The notes under the pieces were generated by a model. That model was not told where the DNA came from. It saw only the letters and a program-made list of their open reading frames with translations, and made no database searches. This document shows, in pieces, positions 60,045-64,000 of a stretch of DNA of 64,000 bases (the stretch's first letter is position 1; every line of letters starts with the position of its first letter). Origin of the DNA: Silvimonas terrae. GTDB lineage: Bacteria > Pseudomonadota > Gammaproteobacteria > Burkholderiales > Chitinibacteraceae. Both the position numbers and the translations under genes were made by a program. Where the stretch lies: assembly GCF_014202765.1 (NCBI RefSeq), contig NZ_JACHHN010000004.1, positions 62,001 to 126,000 of the forward strand, in the 5' to 3' direction.

Positions 60045-60059
60045 GTGTTTACTTGACGA
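60038..60059 (-). terminator. Hairpin after rpoC
   Basis: TCGTCAAGT, AAAC, ACTTGACGA on the minus strand, 7 bases after the rpoC stop; a perfect 9-pair stem but with no T-run, so termination is uncertain. Confidence 0.5.
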
Positions 60060-60066
60060 TGAACGG

Positions 60067-63000
60067 TTACAGCGTTTCGTTCGACCCCGCGGTAGCAAAT
60101 GCGGCTTCCGCTGCGGCCAGTTCTGCCGAGGGTTCCGAGGAAGCCTGGGCAGCAGTCGGACGCTTGCGTGAACGGTGGTAAGCCAGACCCGTACCTGCCG
60201 GAATCAGACGACCCACGATCACGTTTTCCTTCAGACCGCGCAGATCATCGATCTTGCCCATGATGGCGGCTTCGGTCAGGACACGCGTGGTTTCCTGGAA
60301 CGATGCGGCCGAGATGAACGAGTCAGTCGACAGCGAAGCCTTGGTAATACCCAGCAGGATATTGTCGTAGCTTGCCGGCTGCTTGCCGTCTTTGACCATC
60401 TGGTCGTTGATCGTCAGCACTTCGGCGCGTTCGATCTGTTCGCCCAGGATCAGGCCGGTATCGCCTGCGGCCGAAACCACCACGCGACGCAGCATCTGAC
60501 GCACGATCACTTCGATGTGCTTGTCGTTAATCTTCACACCTTGCAGTCGGTAAACTTCCTGCACTTCCTGCACGATGTAACGAGCCAGCGCTTCGATACC
60601 TTGCAGACGCAGGATATCGTGCGGATCGATCGAGCCGTCAACGATGGTTTCGCCGCGGTTCACCACCTGACCGTCGTGGACCATCACATGCTTGTCCTTC
60701 GGGATCAGGTACTCGTGTGCCAGACCTTCCAGATCGGTGATGATCAGACGCTGCTTGCCCTTGGTGTCCTTACCGAACGAGACGGTACCGGTCACTTCGG
60801 CCAGCATACCGGCATCCTTCGGCGAACGGGCTTCGAACAATTCGGCCACGCGTGGCAGACCACCGGTAATGTCGCGGGTCTTCACGGTTTCTTGCGGAAT
60901 ACGCGCAATCACCTCACCCACGCCCACAACCTGGCCGTCCTTCACGGTAATGATCGAGCCGACCTGGAAGGTGATGGTCACCGGTGTATCGGTGCCCGCC
61001 AGCTTCACATCGTGGCCTTGCTCATCCATCAGGCGAACCATCGGGCGCACGCCCTTGGTGGAACCAGCCTTGCGCTTCGGATCGATCACAACCAGCGTCG
61101 ACAGGCCGGTCACATCGTCCACTTGCTTGACGACGGTGGTGCCTTCTTCGACGTTGTCGAAACGAACCTGACCTGCGTACTCGGTAATGACCGGACGAGT
61201 GTGCGGATCCCACGTACCCAGCACGGTACCGGCCTTGACGGCTTCGCCATCTTTAACCAGCAGCGTCGCGCCGTACGGCACCTTGTGACGTTCGCGCTCG
61301 CGACCGGAGTCATCCAGCACCAGCACTTCGGCGGAACGGGCCATGACCAGTTGCTCGCCCTTGGTGTTGGTCACGTAACGCATATTTGCGCTGTACGCGA
61401 TCTTGCCGTTGGACTTGGTTTCAACCTGGCTAGCTGCTGCAGCACGCGAAGCCGCACCACCGATGTGGAACGTACGCATGGTCAGCTGGGTACCCGGCTC
61501 ACCGATCGACTGTGCGGCAATAACGCCAACAGCTTCACCGGTGTTCACACGGTAACCACGACCCAGATCGCGGCCGTAACATGCAGCGCACAGACCGTAA
61601 CGGGTTTCGCAGGTCAGCGGGGTGCGGACTTTCACTTCATCCACGCCCAGGCTGTCGATCAGGTCAACCTGGTCTTCGCCCAGCAATGCGCCGGCTTCGA
61701 TCGCGGTTTCCTGAGTCGCCGGATCAACCACGTCCATGGCTGCAACACGGCCCAGAATACGATCGCGCAAGGCTTCGATCACGTCACCGCCCTGCACCAC
61801 CGCCTTCATGGTCACGCCGTTCTTGGTGCCGCAATCATCTTCGGTCACCACCAGATCTTGCGTCACGTCAACCAGACGACGCGTCAGGTAACCGGAGTTA
61901 GCGGTCTTCAACGCGGTATCGGCCAGACCCTTACGGGCACCGTGTGTCGAGTTGAAGTACTGCAGAACGGTCAGACCTTCGCGGAAGTTGGTGGTAATCG
62001 GCGTCTCGATAATCGAGCCATCCGGCTTGGCCATCAGGCCCCGCATACCCGCCAGCTGGCGAATCTGTGCCGCAGAACCCCGGGCGCCGGAGTCAGCCAT
62101 CATGTACAGGGAGTTGAACGATTCCTGATCAACTTCCTTGCCTTCGGCGTTAACGACCTTTTCCTTGCCCAGTTGGTCCATCATCGCCTTGGCGATCTGG
62201 TCACCAGCACGACCCCAGATATCCACAACCTTGTTGTAGCGCTCGCCTTGCGTCACGAGACCGGAGCTGTATTGCTGCTCGATTTCCTTGACTTCGGCGT
62301 TGGCGGAGGCCAGCAGCTCAATCTTCTTGGCCGGGATCAGCATGTCATCCACGCAGATCGATACGCCACCGCGGGTGGAGTAAGCGAAACCGGTGTACAT
62401 CAGTTGGTCAGCAAACACCACCGTGTCTTTCAGACCACAACGACGGAACGATGCATTGATCAAACGACCAATTTCTTTCTTCTTCAGCGACTTGTTGATG
62501 TAGCTGAAGTCCAGACCCTTAGGCAGGATTTCCGACAGGATGGCACGGCCGACGGTGGTATCACGACGCACCATCTTGTGTTGCCATTCGCCGCTTTCGT
62601 CCTTGAACCATTCTTTCAGGCGCACGGAAACGCGCGTCTGCAGGGTCACGAATTTGTTTTCATATGCGCGCTGGGCTTCTTTCACGTCGATGAACGACAT
62701 GCCTTCGCCCTTGCCGTTAATGGCTTCGCGCGTCATGTAGTACAGACCCAGCACGATATCCTGGGACGGCACGATGATCGGCTCGCCGTTGGCAGGCGAC
62801 AGCACGTTGTTGGAGGCCAGCATCAGCGTGCGGGCTTCCATCTGCGCTTCCAGCGACAGCGGGACGTGAACAGCCATCTGGTCACCGTCGAAGTCGGCGT
62901 TGAACGCCGCGCAAACCAGCGGGTGCAGCTGGATCGCCTTGCCTTCGATCAGCACCGGCTCAAACGCCTGAATACCCAGACGGTGCAGCGTCGGCGCACG

Positions 63001-64000
63001 GTTCAGCAGAATCGGATGCTCGCGGATGACGTCTTCCAGAATGTCCCACACCACCGCTTCTTGCGATTCAACCATCTTCTTGGCGGCCTTGATGGTGGTC
63101 GCCAGACCCATCACTTCAAGGCGATGGAAGATGAAAGGCTTGAACAGTTCCAGTGCCATCAGTTTCGGCAAGCCGCACTGATGCAGACGCAGGTATGGGC
63201 CCACGGTAATGACGGAACGACCCGAGTAGTCAACGCGCTTGCCCAGCAAGTTCTGACGGAAACGACCGCCCTTACCCTTGATCATGTCAGCCAGCGACTT
63301 GAGCGGACGCTTGTTGGCGCCAGTCATGGCCTTGCCACGACGACCGTTATCCAGCAGCGAATCAACGGACTCTTGCAGCATGCGCTTTTCGTTACGCACG
63401 ATGATGTCCGGCGCGCGCAGTTCCAGCAGACGCTTCAGACGGTTGTTCCGATTGATCACGCGACGATACAGATCGTTCAGGTCAGACGTCGCGAAGCGAC
63501 CGCCATCCAGCGGCACCAGCGGACGCAGTTCCGGCGGCAGCACCGGCAGCACTTCCAGCACCATCCAGTCTGGCTTGATACCGGACTTGTGGAAGGCTTC
63601 CAGCACCTTCAGGCGCTTGGCAATCTTCTTGATCTTGGTTTCGGAAGAGGTCGAATCGAGTTCCGCACGCAGCGAAGCGATTTCGTTCTCGGCATCCAAG
63701 TTACGCAGCAGTTCACGGATACCTTCGGCACCCATCAACGCGACGAACTCGTCACCGTACTCTTCAACCTTGTCGAAGTAGTCTTCTTCGGTCAGCAGTT
63801 GACCGCTCTGCAGCGGGGTCATACCCGGCTCAGTCACGATGAATGCTTCGAAGTACAGCACGCGCTCGATATCACGCAGGGCGATATCCAGCACCATACC
63901 CAGACGCGACGGCAGGCTCTTCAGGAACCAGATGTGCGCAACCGGGCTAGCCAGTTCAATGTGGCCCATGCGTTCGCGGCGAACCTTGGACAGCGTGACT
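60067..64000 (-). CDS. rpoC: RNA polymerase beta' subunit (5' end beyond window)
   Basis: Catalytic subunit of RNA polymerase. The frame is open to the window edge; the last bases encode [20 protein letters not shown], so roughly the first 90 residues, including the N-terminal zinc site, lie outside. The active-site Mg loop [12 protein letters not shown], the bridge-helix/trigger-loop region [20 protein letters not shown] and the second zinc site [19 protein letters not shown] are intact. The in-frame Met at 63969 is internal, not the start. Confidence 0.98.
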   Translation of the reverse strand, partial: VTLSKVRRERMGHIELASPVAHIWFLKSLPSRLGMVLDIALRDIERVLYFEAFIVTEPGMTPLQSGQLLTEEDYFDKVEEYGDEFVALMGAEGIRELLRNLDAENEIASLRAELDSTSSETKIKKIAKRLKVLEAFHKSGIKPDWMVLEVLPVLPPELRPLVPLDGGRFATSDLNDLYRRVINRNNRLKRLLELRAPDIIVRNEKRMLQESVDSLLDNGRRGKAMTGANKRPLKSLADMIKGKGGRFRQNLLGKRVDYSGRSVITVGPYLRLHQCGLPKLMALELFKPFIFHRLEVMGLATTIKAAKKMVESQEAVVWDILEDVIREHPILLNRAPTLHRLGIQAFEPVLIEGKAIQLHPLVCAAFNADFDGDQMAVHVPLSLEAQMEARTLMLASNNVLSPANGEPIIVPSQDIVLGLYYMTREAINGKGEGMSFIDVKEAQRAYENKFVTLQTRVSVRLKEWFKDESGEWQHKMVRRDTTVGRAILSEILPKGLDFSYINKSLKKKEIGRLINASFRRCGLKDTVVFADQLMYTGFAYSTRGGVSICVDDMLIPAKKIELLASANAEVKEIEQQYSSGLVTQGERYNKVVDIWGRAGDQIAKAMMDQLGKEKVVNAEGKEVDQESFNSLYMMADSGARGSAAQIRQLAGMRGLMAKPDGSIIETPITTNFREGLTVLQYFNSTHGARKGLADTALKTANSGYLTRRLVDVTQDLVVTEDDCGTKNGVTMKAVVQGGDVIEALRDRILGRVAAMDVVDPATQETAIEAGALLGEDQVDLIDSLGVDEVKVRTPLTCETRYGLCAACYGRDLGRGYRVNTGEAVGVIAAQSIGEPGTQLTMRTFHIGGAASRAAAASQVETKSNGKIAYSANMRYVTNTKGEQLVMARSAEVLVLDDSGRERERHKVPYGATLLVKDGEAVKAGTVLGTWDPHTRPVITEYAGQVRFDNVEEGTTVVKQVDDVTGLSTLVVIDPKRKAGSTKGVRPMVRLMDEQGHDVKLAGTDTPVTITFQVGSIITVKDGQVVGVGEVIARIPQETVKTRDITGGLPRVAELFEARSPKDAGMLAEVTGTVSFGKDTKGKQRLIITDLEGLAHEYLIPKDKHVMVHDGQVVNRGETIVDGSIDPHDILRLQGIEALARYIVQEVQEVYRLQGVKINDKHIEVIVRQMLRRVVVSAAGDTGLILGEQIERAEVLTINDQMVKDGKQPASYDNILLGITKASLSTDSFISAASFQETTRVLTEAAIMGKIDDLRGLKENVIVGRLIPAGTGLAYHRSRKRPTAAQASSEPSAELAAAEAAFATAGSNETL

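Noticed and set aside
60067-63969. Met at 63969 as the rpoC start
   Set aside because: Codons upstream to the window edge encode [10 protein letters not shown], a conserved internal part of beta'.

Overview
The window looks like a chromosomal segment of a moderately GC-rich betaproteobacterium. It probably belongs to Neisseriales (Chitinibacteraceae/Chromobacteriaceae-like). The evidence is the dusB-fis-purH-purD order, a MutL with its own endonuclease motifs, and the rpoC-str-S10-spc-alpha ribosomal supercluster. This placement rests on gene order and family features only, with no database comparison.

Layout. 1-840 is gene-free and repeat-rich, with hexanucleotide microsatellites, inverted repeats and REP-like units. 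844-6220 (minus) is dusB-fis-purH-pagP-purD, a purine operon with a lipid A palmitoyltransferase gene inserted. 6538-15274 (plus) carries an unidentified protein, hisC, lemA with a GIDE/EF-hand protein, nadE, a serine hydrolase, a lipoprotein and a LysE exporter. 15422-17448 (minus) is a marR/MFS efflux pair with a striking palindromic operator array, next to an EAL-CBS-GGDEF gene. 19462-21270 is a repeat patch in which two 277-bp direct repeats flank a gene that has lost its 5' end. 21394-28318 holds metY, mutL, a membrane protein, miaA, a GNAT acetyltransferase, a NUDIX hydrolase and an ArsR/SRPBCC pair. 28476-29723 is a PPi-dependent phosphofructokinase.

30155-34228 is the most interesting accessory system: circularly permuted ATP-grasp, alpha-E, transglutaminase-like protein (with a C-terminal polyglutamine tail) and the Anbu proteasome homologue. 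Upstream is an exact sigma-54 -24/-12 promoter with four co-oriented GCGGTGCA motifs. I infer a stress- or nitrogen-controlled peptide ligation/proteolysis operon.

34527-40674 contains a hydrolase, prmB, a class II amidotransferase, fabI, ygfZ and an AsmA-like gene. Two nearly identical tRNA-Asn(GTT) genes, each with its own promoter and terminator, follow. From 41453 to the window end, all on minus, lie rplQ-rpoA-rpsD-rpsK-rpsM-rpmJ, secY-rplO-rpmD-rpsE-rplR-rplF-rpsH-rpsN-rplE-rplX-rplN, rpsQ-rpmC-rplP-rpsC-rplV-rpsS-rplB-rplW-rplD-rplC, rpsJ-tuf-fusA-rpsG-rpsL and the 3' part of rpoC. Intrinsic terminators lie between rpsQ and rplN and, unusually, between rpsJ and rplC, so transcription units appear to be cut differently from E. 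coli. infA is absent from its common place beside rpmJ.
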